Assembly (NCBI GenBank): GCA_005879945.1
Contig: VBHX01000176.1
Span: 1 to 41,266, forward strand
DNA from: Chloroflexota bacterium
GTDB lineage: Bacteria; Chloroflexota; Dormibacteria; Dormibacterales; Dormibacteraceae
Reading direction: 5' to 3'
DNA: 41,266 nt
Within the stretch, counting starts at the first letter, position 1, and each line of letters starts with the position of its first letter. Under the pieces are notes generated by a model, which made no database searches, had not been told where the DNA came from, and saw nothing but the letters and a program-made list of their open reading frames with translations. Positions 24,370 through 32,352 of this stretch are shown piece by piece. Made by a program: the position numbers and the translations under genes.

Positions 24370-24870
24370 ATGTCGAAGACATCGCGATCTAGAAAGAAAT
24401 CTGCTGGTATTCAGAGACGGAAGCACCGCGCCGCCGGACCAATTCGCATCCGCGTTCTCGTCGTTGACGATCAACAGGTCGGAACCCTGGGACTCGGACC
24501 GCTGTTGAAACGCCAGCCGGACATTCTTCTGGTCGGACACGCAGCTTCGGTTGCCGATGTCGCTGGGATGAAGCGAGTGGCGGAACCGGATGTGGTCGTC
24601 GTGGACGCCAACCTTCCGGATGGGACCGGTGTGGACGCGGCGTCAGCCATCCGAAGGGTGTACCCGAATGTGAGGGTCGTCTTCATCAGCCCGGACGAAA
24701 GCGACGCAGCGTGGCTCGCGGCGATCGAGGCGGGTGCCGTCGCGCTCGTGACCAAATCCTCCGCACCGATCGAGCTCGTCGATGCGGTGCGTCGCGCGGC
24801 CGGAGGCGCATGGCTCATGCCACCGACCCCGCGCCTCAGCGCGGTTCTATCGCCCGCTTCCTCCGGCTGA
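24370..24870 (+). CDS. Orphan response-regulator receiver domain protein
   Basis: A 166-residue single receiver domain preceded by a basic tail (SRSRKKSAGIQRRKHR). Key residues are Asp33/Asp34, phospho-acceptor Asp79 (VVVVDANLP), Ser107 and Lys129 (LVTKS), so phosphorylation should be possible. It resembles NarL-type receivers, but the DNA-binding domain is missing: the frame ends at TGA (24868-24870) exactly where a NarL linker should lead into LTPRE. In the next frame the DNA reads LTPARR, so the output domain may have been lost by frameshift. No histidine kinase is nearby. Confidence 0.85.
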   Translation: MSKTSRSRKKSAGIQRRKHRAAGPIRIRVLVVDDQQVGTLGLGPLLKRQPDILLVGHAASVADVAGMKRVAEPDVVVVDANLPDGTGVDAASAIRRVYPNVRVVFISPDESDAAWLAAIEAGAVALVTKSSAPIELVDAVRRAAGGAWLMPPTPRLSAVLSPASSG

Positions 24871-25010
24871 CCCCGGCGCGGCGCGACAACTCCAGATCCA
24901 GCGCCTTCCGAGTGACGTCGGCCTCGGCGCGCGCCTTGATGGCCAAGAAGCCATGAGGCGCCACCCATAGTAGGCGCGACCCTACCCCCAGGTTTGATGA
25001 TGTTCGGGAC

Positions 25011-26168
25011 GTGAGGGACTATCGCCTGCTCCTCGCCGCGAGGGTTCTGCGTGCCTTCGGTTTTGGTTTCTCCGCCGTTCTCCTGGGCCTCGACCTCGAG
25101 GCGCACGGCTTCAGCTCGAGCGCGATCGGCGTCGTCCTTGCAATCGGCGTGCTGGCGGGCTCTCTCTACGGACTCCCGATGGCTGCGCTCGCCGCGCAGT
25201 TCGGCCGGCGCAAGGTCCTGGTCGGGATCGGTGGGCTCATGGTCCTCACCGGCCTGGACCTCAGCCTGGCCAATCAACCATGGCTCCTGCTCCTCGCGGG
25301 CGCGACCGGAATGCTTGGCGCGTCCAGCGTGGACCTGGGCCCTTTCTCGGCGCTCGAGCAGTCGATGCTCGCTGAGGCGGTGCCGAGAAGGCGGCGCAAC
25401 TTGGCCTTCGGCCGCTACTCATTGAGCGGAGGGCTGGCCGCCGCAGCTGGAGGGCTCGCGGCGACTCTCGCAAGCAGCGCGGCCCTCAGTGCGTTCTTCG
25501 GTCTCTATGCGCTGCTCGGAATCGGTACCGCGGTTCTCGCCGCCCTTCTGTCGCCTGGTGTCGAAAACCAACAGCCCGGACCGGTGCTGACCCGAGCCAG
25601 CCGCAGGCCCCTCGCGCACCTGTCGGCGCTGTTCGCCCTGGATTCGCTGGGCGGTGGACTCGTCATCCAATCAGTGATCGCTTACTGGCTTCATGTTCGC
25701 TTCGGCGCCGGCGTCACGATCCTAGGGCCGGCTCTGGCAGCGATGGCGCTCGTGCAGGCCGGCTCATACGAGGTGGCCGCGCGATTAGCAGACCGAATCG
25801 GCCTGATCAGGACGATGGTGTTCACGCATCTTCCCAGCAGCATTCTGCTGATGCTGGTCCCGCTTGCTCCTACCCTTTGGCTTGCGATCGCGATTCTGGT
25901 CCTTCGCTTCGCGATCTCTCAGATGGATGTGCCCGCGCGTCAGGCGTACGTAGCATCGATCGTTCCCGCCTCAGAGCGAGCGGGCGCCCTTGCGCTCACC
26001 GGCACCGTCCGGGTCGGGCAATCCATCGGCCCAGCGCTGGCCGGGATGGCCATCCAGGCCGCCGCTTTCGGCGTTCCGTTCTTCCTGGCCGGGGCCTTGA
26101 AGATAGCGTATGACCTGGGTCTCTACTTTGGATTTCGTGGACGTCCCGCCGAACACGAGATCGTTTGA
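25011..26168 (+). CDS. MFS transporter
   Basis: A 385-residue major facilitator with about 12 helices. Helix 1 begins RLLLAARVLRAFGFGF, and the loop 2-3 motif is LAAQFGRRKVLV (near 60-71). Similar proteins often work as multidrug or metabolite exporters; there is no substrate hint here. The start is GTG 25011 with no ribosome binding site; GATGTT lies 6 nt upstream, a weak match to the leaderless pattern. The peptidase gene downstream begins 37 nt after its stop. Confidence 0.88.
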   Translation: MRDYRLLLAARVLRAFGFGFSAVLLGLDLEAHGFSSSAIGVVLAIGVLAGSLYGLPMAALAAQFGRRKVLVGIGGLMVLTGLDLSLANQPWLLLLAGATGMLGASSVDLGPFSALEQSMLAEAVPRRRRNLAFGRYSLSGGLAAAAGGLAATLASSAALSAFFGLYALLGIGTAVLAALLSPGVENQQPGPVLTRASRRPLAHLSALFALDSLGGGLVIQSVIAYWLHVRFGAGVTILGPALAAMALVQAGSYEVAARLADRIGLIRTMVFTHLPSSILLMLVPLAPTLWLAIAILVLRFAISQMDVPARQAYVASIVPASERAGALALTGTVRVGQSIGPALAGMAIQAAAFGVPFFLAGALKIAYDLGLYFGFRGRPAEHEIV

Positions 26169-26205
26169 CGAGTGCTACGGTCGTCGGCGAAGGGAGGGTT
26201 TCGAG

Positions 26206-27135
26206 ATGAGCAACCAAGCAGACGAGGGCCGCATCGACTTTGCCGGCCACAAGACCTGGTATCGCACCGTCGGGAAAGCCGCGTCTCCTGACGCGCTGCC
26301 GTTGCTGTGCCTACATGGCGGTCCGGGCGCCACCTGGCACCACATGGAACCCTACGAGGCGCTCGCCGACGAGCGCCGTGTGATCTTCTACGACCAGCTC
26401 GGCTGCGGCAACTCCGCCGTCAGCGAACCGCACGAAGCGTCGATGTGGACGACCGACCTGTACATCCGCGAGGTGGAGGCGATTCGCCAGGCACTTGGCC
26501 TCGACCGCTGCCACGTGCTGGGCCATTCGTGGGGCGGGATGCTGGGCATGGCGTATGCGATCACCGGGCCCCAGGGCCTGGCCAGCCTCATCGCGGAGTC
26601 GTCACCTCCCTCCGTGCCCTTCTGGCTCACCGAGCTCGACGTCCTGCGGTCCCAGCTCCCAGCGGACGTGGAGGCCACCCTTCGGCGCCACGAGGCCGCG
26701 GGCACCGCGGACAGCGACGAGTACCAGAGCACCATGATGGCTTTCTACGATCGGCATGTCTGCCGGGTGAAACCATGGCCGGAGTGGCTGCAGAGAACCT
26801 TCGACAGGCTCGCCGCCAATCCCGAGGTGTACTACACGATGAATGGGCCAAGCGAGTTTCACGTGATCGGACCGCTCAAGGACTTCGACATCACCGGCGA
26901 CCTCGGTTCGATCGCGGCTCCGACCCTGCTGTTCTGCGGCGAGTTCGACGAGGTCACTCCGGCCACGGTGCGGCAGGCGCATAGGGCTATCCCCGGTTCG
27001 CGATTCGTGGTCATGGCGGGCTGCTCGCACATGTCGCAGGCCGAGCGCCCCGACCTCGCGATCGGGCTGATTCGCGGCTGGCTTGCCGGGGTCGAGGCTG
27101 CCCGGCCTCTCGGAGAGCCTAAGAAGCCTTCCTGA
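26206..27135 (+). CDS. Proline iminopeptidase-family alpha/beta hydrolase (S33)
   Basis: A 309-residue hydrolase that probably removes N-terminal proline or other residues from short peptides in the cytoplasm. Motifs: HGGPG (37-41, family hallmark), YDQLGCGNS (62-70), nucleophile elbow GHSWGG with Ser108, and near the C-terminus CGEFDEVTP (acid) and CSHMSQAERP (histidine). A cap domain with WPEWLQRTFD lies between. ATG 26206 follows GGGAGGG by 7-8 nt; a longer frame would overlap the MFS gene. Its 3' end overlaps the convergent LysR gene by 17 bp. Confidence 0.93.
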   Translation: MSNQADEGRIDFAGHKTWYRTVGKAASPDALPLLCLHGGPGATWHHMEPYEALADERRVIFYDQLGCGNSAVSEPHEASMWTTDLYIREVEAIRQALGLDRCHVLGHSWGGMLGMAYAITGPQGLASLIAESSPPSVPFWLTELDVLRSQLPADVEATLRRHEAAGTADSDEYQSTMMAFYDRHVCRVKPWPEWLQRTFDRLAANPEVYYTMNGPSEFHVIGPLKDFDITGDLGSIAAPTLLFCGEFDEVTPATVRQAHRAIPGSRFVVMAGCSHMSQAERPDLAIGLIRGWLAGVEAARPLGEPKKPS

Positions 27136-28072
27136 CCAGAACGAACTCGGAGCCGGCGCCAAGACCGGCCGGCAATGGCGGCGTGATCTCATCGACGGTC
27201 TGGAGCAGGTTCGCCAGAAGCGGCGATGGATTGTTGCGGACGTACGCGCATCCGTATTCGATCACTGGCGTCGGAGCCAGCGGCCTGTATTCCAGGCCTT
27301 CGGCCCGAGCGAGGATCGCGCGGTGCTCGGTTATCAAACCGATTGCATTCGGCGAATGCGCGAGGGCGCCGACCATCTGGTCGGGTGGTTCCTCTCTCAG
27401 GATGTTCGGTCGTTCGCCGGTGGCTTTCGCCAACCAGACAAGACTGGCGGCGACAAGCTGTGGGTTCACACCCGACGATGCCGAGATGATCGGCTCACCC
27501 CGCAGGCGTTCCACCGGGATGCAGTCCATCTGCGCGAGATGATGGTCGGGATGCATGACCACCACGATCTGGTGACGGTCCAGGACACGGATCGCGATTC
27601 CGGGCTGATCGAAGATCGCAGCGCCGATGAACGCAAAATCCGCGTCACCATTGCGGAGCCGCTCCAGATTCTGGAGCGAGTAGCCGGTAGACATCTGCAA
27701 ACGTATCTCCGGATATCGCCGCCGAAATTCAGCCACTATGTCCGCCGGAAGACCCATGTCCCACAGGCTCAGGTACGCGATCCGCAAGGTGCCCGCGGAA
27801 CCGGCCGCGAGATCCTTCAACGCCAGCAGCGCTTGGTCCTCGATACGCACCAGGCTCCTCGCGTACTCGATGAGGGCCTCACCCGCCGTCGTCAGGCTGA
27901 CCTCGCGCGCATTGCGTTTCAGAAGCTGCACCCCCAGCTCCTGCTCCAGGACCTGAATGCGTTGTGTGATGGCGGGCTGAGTCAGCCTCAGGCTTTCGGC
28001 CGCGTGGCCGTAGTGCTGATGGTCCGCGATCGCGACAAAGGCCCTGAGATGGCGGAGTTCCAAGGTCCACAT
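27119..28072 (-). CDS. LysR family transcriptional regulator
   Basis: A 317-residue LTTR. The winged HTH is at 4-62: LELRHLRAFVAIADHQHYGHAAESLRLTQPAITQRIQVLEQELGVQLLKR. The periplasmic-binding-like effector domain begins near GTLRIAYLSLWDMGLPADIV (about 92-111). ATG 28072 is chosen because the LTTR HTH starts right after it. The gene is divergent from a receiver-domain gene, with a TGAT-N11-ATCA LysR box between them, so it likely regulates itself and that gene. The substrate-domain ligand is unknown. Confidence 0.93.
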   Translation of the reverse strand: MWTLELRHLRAFVAIADHQHYGHAAESLRLTQPAITQRIQVLEQELGVQLLKRNAREVSLTTAGEALIEYARSLVRIEDQALLALKDLAAGSAGTLRIAYLSLWDMGLPADIVAEFRRRYPEIRLQMSTGYSLQNLERLRNGDADFAFIGAAIFDQPGIAIRVLDRHQIVVVMHPDHHLAQMDCIPVERLRGEPIISASSGVNPQLVAASLVWLAKATGERPNILREEPPDQMVGALAHSPNAIGLITEHRAILARAEGLEYRPLAPTPVIEYGCAYVRNNPSPLLANLLQTVDEITPPLPAGLGAGSEFVLVRKAS

Positions 28073-28122
28073 CGTAGCTTCTGCTCCCTTCGCGAGCCTT
28101 CGAGGCTGGACGCCCTGCCGAT

Positions 28123-28141
28123 TGATCATGAATTCGAATCA
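28123..28141. promoter_or_regulatory. LysR box (TGAT-N11-ATCA)
   Basis: TGAT at 28123-28126 and ATCA at 28138-28141 flank 11 bp. This matches the T-N11-A dyad bound by LysR regulators. It is 51 bp upstream of the LysR start and 66 bp upstream of the receiver gene, a usual recognition-site position. Confidence 0.55.
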
Positions 28142-28207
28142 GCGGATCACATTCTTCTGCTGCGTGCCGCGTCTGCTCATGAGCGGCGGATACTCACGGT
28201 CTACCCC

Positions 28208-28651
28208 ATGCCCGAGTTCAATGCCCGCATCCTGATCATCGACGACGAGCCGGCGAATGTGCTTCTGCTCGAAGAGTTCCTGTCCGATACCAAGACACAC
28301 ATTCGCAGCATCACCGACTCGCGCATGGCGGAGCAGGTGTTCAACGACTTCGAGCCGGACATCGTCTTGCTCGACCTTCATATGCCTGTCCTCGACGGCC
28401 AGGAGGTCCTTCGCCGCATCAGGGGCGCGCGAGACAGGCTGGGGTTCTTGCCGGTGATAGTTCTGACCAGCGACACCAGCCGCATCGCGCGCAACAGCGC
28501 TCTGCTCCTGGGCGCCAACGACTTCCTGACCAAGCCCCTGGACCGGACGGAGGTCATTCTGCGGGTTCGCAACTTACTGCGAATGCGCGAGCTGTTCCTC
28601 AGCCTGCCCGCCTCGAGCTGGCCCGCCGACAGCGACCCGGGGAAGACCTAG
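28208..28651 (+). CDS. Orphan response-regulator receiver domain protein
   Basis: A 147-residue single-domain receiver, similar to the receivers of RpfG-type or PleD-type regulators. Asp12/Asp13, phospho-acceptor Asp56 (VLLDLHMPVLDG), Thr87 and Lys109 (LTKP) are all present. After the domain only a 25-residue tail remains (RVRNLLRMRELFLSL...), a helix that usually leads to an HD-GYP or GGDEF domain, but none follows. It may act by protein binding. A long upstream extension of the frame runs antisense to the LysR gene and is rejected. A strong hairpin begins at the stop codon. Confidence 0.9.
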   Translation: MPEFNARILIIDDEPANVLLLEEFLSDTKTHIRSITDSRMAEQVFNDFEPDIVLLDLHMPVLDGQEVLRRIRGARDRLGFLPVIVLTSDTSRIARNSALLLGANDFLTKPLDRTEVILRVRNLLRMRELFLSLPASSWPADSDPGKT

Positions 28652-28676
28652 CGCCGCCTCGCGGACGGGGCGGCGC
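28651..28676 (+). terminator. Hairpin terminator after the receiver gene
   Basis: GCGCCGCC-N10-GGCGGCGC: a perfect 8-bp stem starting at the last base of the stop codon, followed by AGTTCGATTCTT. It lacks a good T-tract. Confidence 0.5.
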
Positions 28677-28686
28677 AGTTCGATTC

Positions 28687-28692
28687 TTGACA
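28687..28692 (+). promoter_or_regulatory. Possible -35 box for the CHRD gene
   Basis: TTGACA, a perfect -35 match, lies about 88 bp before the CHRD start. The 17-bp-spaced hexamer CAGCGT is a poor -10, so this is tentative. Confidence 0.25.
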
Positions 28693-28779
28693 TCGCTCCC
28701 GTTCGGGGCCAGCGTTGAATTGATCCAGCGCAGCGGCGCCGCGCGCACATGACCCGGTAGAAACACAGGGGGTGAACGT

Positions 28780-29304
28780 ATGAGTTTGAAGGCGATTCTT
28801 CGAGTCGCCGCATTGGTGGCCGTCCTCGGCCTCACGATCGCGGCGACAAATGCCGACGAAGGCACCGCAACGTTCAGAGCGAAGCTCACCGGGTTCCAGG
28901 AGGTGCCGCCGAAAATCAGCCCGAGCACGGGCAGGTTCGAGGCCACGGTGACAGGCTCCAAGCTTTCCTACACGCTCACCTACTCGAAGCTGTCGAGCCC
29001 GGCTTTCATGGCCCACATCCACTTCGGCCAGCCGGCTGTGAACGGCGGCGTTTTCCTGTGGCTCTGTGGATCCGCCGCGGCGCCCGGTCCGGCCGGGACA
29101 CCGATGTGCCCTGCCGAAGGCGGCACGGTCTCGAGGACTGGAGTGACCGCTGCCGACATCCAGGGTTTGTCGGCTCAGAACCTTTCCGCCGGCGACTTCG
29201 CGGCGGCGCTCAGCATCCTGGCCAATGGCGCCGCTTACGTGAACGTACACACGACCAATTTCTCAGGTGGAGAAATTCGCGGCTTCGTGAGGTCTGGCGA
29301 CTGA
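28780..29304 (+). CDS. Secreted CHRD domain protein
   Basis: A 174-residue exported protein with a signal peptide (MSLKAILRVAALVAVLGLTIAATNA, likely cleaved after Ala25). The CHRD domain covers most of the rest: FRAKLTGFQEVPPKISPSTGRFEATV, MAHIHFGQPAVNGGVFLWLCG, and YVNVHTTNFSGGEIRGFV. CHRD domains occur in chordin and in many bacterial secreted proteins; their bacterial role is unknown. Two cysteines (in LWLCG and PMCP) may form a disulfide. GGGGGTG precedes the ATG by about 5 nt. Confidence 0.93.
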   Translation: MSLKAILRVAALVAVLGLTIAATNADEGTATFRAKLTGFQEVPPKISPSTGRFEATVTGSKLSYTLTYSKLSSPAFMAHIHFGQPAVNGGVFLWLCGSAAAPGPAGTPMCPAEGGTVSRTGVTAADIQGLSAQNLSAGDFAAALSILANGAAYVNVHTTNFSGGEIRGFVRSGD

Positions 29305-29318
29305 TCAAATAATGAACG

Positions 29319-29390
29319 GGGTGGCGGTCCATCGTTAGGGGTCCCCGCAAAATCGCAGATTTTGTGGGGCTTTCAAGAGGGCCGTCACCC
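29319..29390. terminator. Nested double-stem element, bidirectional terminator candidate
   Basis: Between two convergent genes. The inner stem CCCCGCAAAATC / GATTTTGTGGGG (29343-29354 with 29358-29369) has 12 pairs including one G-U, with a 3-nt loop. The outer arms 29319-29330 and 29379-29390 form another 12 pairs with two G-U. Both the inner stem's T-run and the position suit termination in both directions. The unusual size also allows a structured RNA. Confidence 0.55.
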
Positions 29391-29401
29391 GGCTCCGATG
29401 C

Positions 29402-30535
29402 CTATCGATTCAGGCTTTCGGTGACGAGTTGGCTGAGCTCCTTGGCGGCGTTGAAGTCAGGGGTAAGTAGGTTCTTCGTGACCGCGAACGCGATACCGGT
29501 AGACGTATCCCCACACGCGAAGCTGCCACCGGCGCCGCCGACGCCGAACACGGACTCAGAGTCGTTAGAGGTCCCCAGACCCCCGATCGCGTAACCCAAT
29601 GCCCACGTCGTCGGCATACCGAAGACCTCGTCGTTGCCTCGCATCGCCACCGTGGTTGCCTCGCGCAAACGCTCCGGGGAGATCAGACGGGTGCCGTCTA
29701 CCTCACCCAGCATCGCGGCATACATACGCGCGATGGCCCTTGCCGAAGTCTTGCCTCCCGCGGGGATGTCGGCGGCGAGAATGTCCGGGCGGTTGCCTAG
29801 CCCTGCCGTGGGCATGAGCGACATCGGTCCCGCCTTGAACATCGGGAGGTCCTGGGGCATAGTGGCCATGGCGGCCATCGCCGCGGGATTGGCCGGTGCA
29901 TCCTCGAGCATCGCTAGCCTTTTTTGCTCTGTCTTCGGCATTCCGAAGTAGAGCTCTTTGCCGACACCCAGCGGGCCGGACACCTCTTCGAGGAGGACCT
30001 GCGATATTCGCTTGCCCGTGGAGCGGCGAACGATCTCTCCGACCAGGTAGCCGAACGTGTAGGCGTGGTAGCCGATCCTCGTGCCCGGTTCCCACCACAG
30101 CTCGGAGGCGGCGATCGCCGCGCACATCTTGTCCCAGTCACACAGGTCTTCCATCGTGGTGGTCAGTGGAATAAGCGGCACACCGGCCGTGTGGCTCAGG
30201 ACGTGCCGGACGGTCACGTTGTCCTTGCCGTGCGCGCCGAACTCCGGCCACATCTCCACCAGCGGCGTGTCGTATCCGAAGATTCCCCGTTCCGCGAGGA
30301 TGTGCATCACCGTGGAGGCGGCAGCCTTGCAAATCGAGAAGTTGTAGAACGGCGTGCCGGACTCGACTTTGCGGCCGGTTGCCGGGTCTGCGACTCCGGC
30401 GGCCGCGTCGACGACCATCTCGCCGTTCCGGTACGCGGCCACCTGCATTCCGCGCTCAGCTCCGGACTCGACCAGCTGATCGATCGCCTTCTGAACCTGC
30501 TTCTGAACGTCGTTCACGATCTTGACCTTGCTCAT
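29402..30535 (-). CDS. Serine hydrolase of the beta-lactamase fold (EstB-like esterase)
   Basis: A 377-residue class C beta-lactamase-superfamily hydrolase. The nucleophile motif S-x-x-K is FSICK (Ser67, Lys70), HVLSHTAGVP is the family's typical helix, and YHAYTFGYLVGEIV provides the catalytic Tyr. No signal peptide is visible, so it is cytoplasmic and more likely an esterase than a secreted beta-lactamase. ATG 30535 has AGGAG 8 nt upstream; ATG 30541 is an alternative. It lies 22 nt after the DHA2 pump on the same strand. Confidence 0.92.
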   Translation of the reverse strand: MSKVKIVNDVQKQVQKAIDQLVESGAERGMQVAAYRNGEMVVDAAAGVADPATGRKVESGTPFYNFSICKAAASTVMHILAERGIFGYDTPLVEMWPEFGAHGKDNVTVRHVLSHTAGVPLIPLTTTMEDLCDWDKMCAAIAASELWWEPGTRIGYHAYTFGYLVGEIVRRSTGKRISQVLLEEVSGPLGVGKELYFGMPKTEQKRLAMLEDAPANPAAMAAMATMPQDLPMFKAGPMSLMPTAGLGNRPDILAADIPAGGKTSARAIARMYAAMLGEVDGTRLISPERLREATTVAMRGNDEVFGMPTTWALGYAIGGLGTSNDSESVFGVGGAGGSFACGDTSTGIAFAVTKNLLTPDFNAAKELSQLVTESLNR

Positions 30536-30557
30536 CAGCATTTCTCCTCTCACAGTT

Positions 30558-31994
30558 TTAAGCGACGGCTTCGCCTTCGCACAGGTCGACCGCCATCTCC
30601 GTTGCGGTGCCCGCGCGCAGTAGAGAGATCGTCAGCGCCAGGGTCACGATGACCGTACCGGCTCCGACCAGCCACGCCAGGTGATAGCCACCCGCCAGCG
30701 CTGCGGCGGTGCCGGCGCCATCGTGGAGCAGGCTTAGGGTTCGAGCGCCGGCCAGCGTCGCGAGGACGGCCAGCCCGAGGGCGCCGCCAACCTGACCCGT
30801 GGTGTTGAGAAGTCCGGAGGCCAAACCGGCATCGCTTGGTTGTGCGTCGGACATCGCGATGATGGTCATCGACGGGAACGACAGGCCGCCGCCGAGGCCA
30901 AGCAGCGCCAGCGGAACGATCAGGTGAATGGCGTAATTGGCGTAAGTCGGTCCGAAACCCAGCACGGCCAGCGCCGCCACGATCACCACCTGCCCGGCCA
31001 CCAGCACTGCGAATGGGCCGAATCGATTGATCAGCTGCGCCGAGAAGCGGATCGAGAATAACCCCATCACCACGGCGACCGGCAGGAATGCAAGCCCGAT
31101 CGCCATCGGACCGTAGCCGAGCACCCGCTGAAGATCCAGCGATGCCACGAAGAAGAAGCCCAGGAAGGCCGATGACATCAGAGCCTGGACGACGTTGGCG
31201 GCCGAGATCTTTCGCGAGGCGAAGATGCGCAGAGGGAGAATCGGGTTGCGAGCCATCGCCTGGCGCACGACAAATCCCACCAGCAGCGCGATCGCCATCG
31301 CGCCCAAGCCGAGAGTGCGCCGCGAGCCCAGTCCGTAGTCGGACGACTGGACGATCGTGTACACGCCGAGCATCAGGGCGACCGTGACGAGCACTGCACC
31401 GAGGACGTCCGCTCCCTTTCCGATACCGATGCCGCGGTCGGCGGCGAGGAAGCGAGCGGACAGCACCGCCGTCACCACCCCGATCGGAAGATTGACGAAG
31501 AAGATCCAGTGCCAGCTGACCGCCTGGGTGATCAGCCCGCCGGCGAGTAGCCCAACAGCGGCGCCGGCTGAGGCGATGAAGCTGAAGACGCCAAACGCCT
31601 TCGCCTGCTCATCAGGCTTGGGGAAGAGGGTCACGATCATGGCCAGGATCACGGCAGAGCTGACGGCGCCGCCGATGCCCTGGATGAAACGGGCCGCGAT
31701 CAGCATCGGTTGGTTGAACGAAAGGCCGCACAGCACTGAAGCGGCCGTGAAGATGCCGAGGCCGATGAGGAAGACACGCTTGCGACCGATCAGGTCGCCG
31801 AGACGCCCGGCGAGCAGCAGCAGGCCGCCGAACGCGATCAGATACGCGTTGATGACCCACGCCAGCCCAGATTGCGTAAAGCCAAGGTCCTTCTGGATCG
31901 ACGGGAGGGCGACATTGACGATCGTCATGTCCACGACGATCAGGAGGAAGCCGGTGCAGAGGATCATCAGTGAGAGCCAACGCGAGTTCTTCAT
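30558..31994 (-). CDS. DHA2-family drug:H+ antiporter (MFS)
   Basis: A 478-residue 14-helix MFS exporter. Motifs: DMTIVNVALPSIQKDLGF (D1), WVINAYLIAFGGLLLLAGRLGDLIGRKRVF (motif A), SAGAAVGLLAGGLI (motif C-like). It belongs to the same family as the pump at 20456-21916 but is clearly divergent from it. First gene of a two-gene unit with the esterase-like hydrolase, perhaps efflux plus modification of the same compound. Divergent to the STAS gene; TCTAAC lies 5-6 nt before each start. Confidence 0.94.
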   Translation of the reverse strand: MKNSRWLSLMILCTGFLLIVVDMTIVNVALPSIQKDLGFTQSGLAWVINAYLIAFGGLLLLAGRLGDLIGRKRVFLIGLGIFTAASVLCGLSFNQPMLIAARFIQGIGGAVSSAVILAMIVTLFPKPDEQAKAFGVFSFIASAGAAVGLLAGGLITQAVSWHWIFFVNLPIGVVTAVLSARFLAADRGIGIGKGADVLGAVLVTVALMLGVYTIVQSSDYGLGSRRTLGLGAMAIALLVGFVVRQAMARNPILPLRIFASRKISAANVVQALMSSAFLGFFFVASLDLQRVLGYGPMAIGLAFLPVAVVMGLFSIRFSAQLINRFGPFAVLVAGQVVIVAALAVLGFGPTYANYAIHLIVPLALLGLGGGLSFPSMTIIAMSDAQPSDAGLASGLLNTTGQVGGALGLAVLATLAGARTLSLLHDGAGTAAALAGGYHLAWLVGAGTVIVTLALTISLLRAGTATEMAVDLCEGEAVA

Positions 31995-31999
31995 GCTGG

Positions 32000-32076
32000 G
32001 TTAGACGGCTGCCGCACGCCAAACTCATCGGTCTGGGATGACTCCCGATTAGTTTTGGCCGCCGCTTCGGTCTAAC
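32000..32076. promoter_or_regulatory. Mirror-image GTCTAAC elements between divergent genes
   Basis: GTTAGAC (32000-32006) and GTCTAAC (32070-32076) are exact reverse complements, each ending 5-6 nt before the ATG of its gene (MFS at 31994, STAS at 32083). TCTAAC is a 4-of-6 match to TATAAT, so they may be paired leaderless -10 boxes, or sites of one regulator. Confidence 0.35.
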
Positions 32077-32082
32077 TCAGAG

Positions 32083-32352
32083 ATGGGGTCTGCCAAGATC
32101 AGCCTCGACTGCGGGCCGTTCACGGCGCCGACAGCGGCCACGATCGACCAGATCGCCCGCCTTAAGCTCGCCGCGCGCCGGCAAGGCTGCGCGCTCGAGT
32201 TGAAGGACGCGAATCCCTGCCTGCTGGAGCTGATCGGCTTCTGCGGTCTCGGCGAGGTGCTAGGCGTCGAGCTGCGGCGGCAGGCCGAACAGCGGAAACA
32301 GCCTCTTGGTGTCGAGGAAGAAGGTCAGTTCGGAGATCCGTCCGTCTCTTAG
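32083..32352 (+). CDS. Short STAS-domain protein, 3' end antisense to sigma factor gene
   Basis: An 89-residue protein. TAATIDQIARLKLAARRQGCALELKDANPCLLELIGFCGLGEVL matches the second half of a family of STAS (anti-sigma-antagonist-like) proteins. The usual first strand and helix of that domain are missing, because an in-frame TAG lies 35 nt before the ATG. Residues 60-89 (QAEQRKQPLGVEEE...) lie entirely in the antisense strand of the sigma factor gene. Similar tails occur in related STAS proteins as I recall, where the same overlap would exist. Low-charge-conserved regulatory role is plausible, possibly in the sigma factor's control; this is inference. Confidence 0.7.
   Translation: MGSAKISLDCGPFTAPTAATIDQIARLKLAARRQGCALELKDANPCLLELIGFCGLGEVLGVELRRQAEQRKQPLGVEEEGQFGDPSVS

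Noticed and set aside
27083-28651. A 522-codon plus-strand open frame ending in a receiver domain
   Set aside because: Its first 375 codons are antisense to a clear LysR gene and read as arginine/histidine-rich nonsense. Only the part from ATG 28208 is a real protein.
29402-30535. Beta-lactamase antibiotic-resistance gene
   Set aside because: The fold and SxxK motif are present, but there is no signal peptide and the sequence looks EstB/esterase-like. Resistance cannot be claimed.
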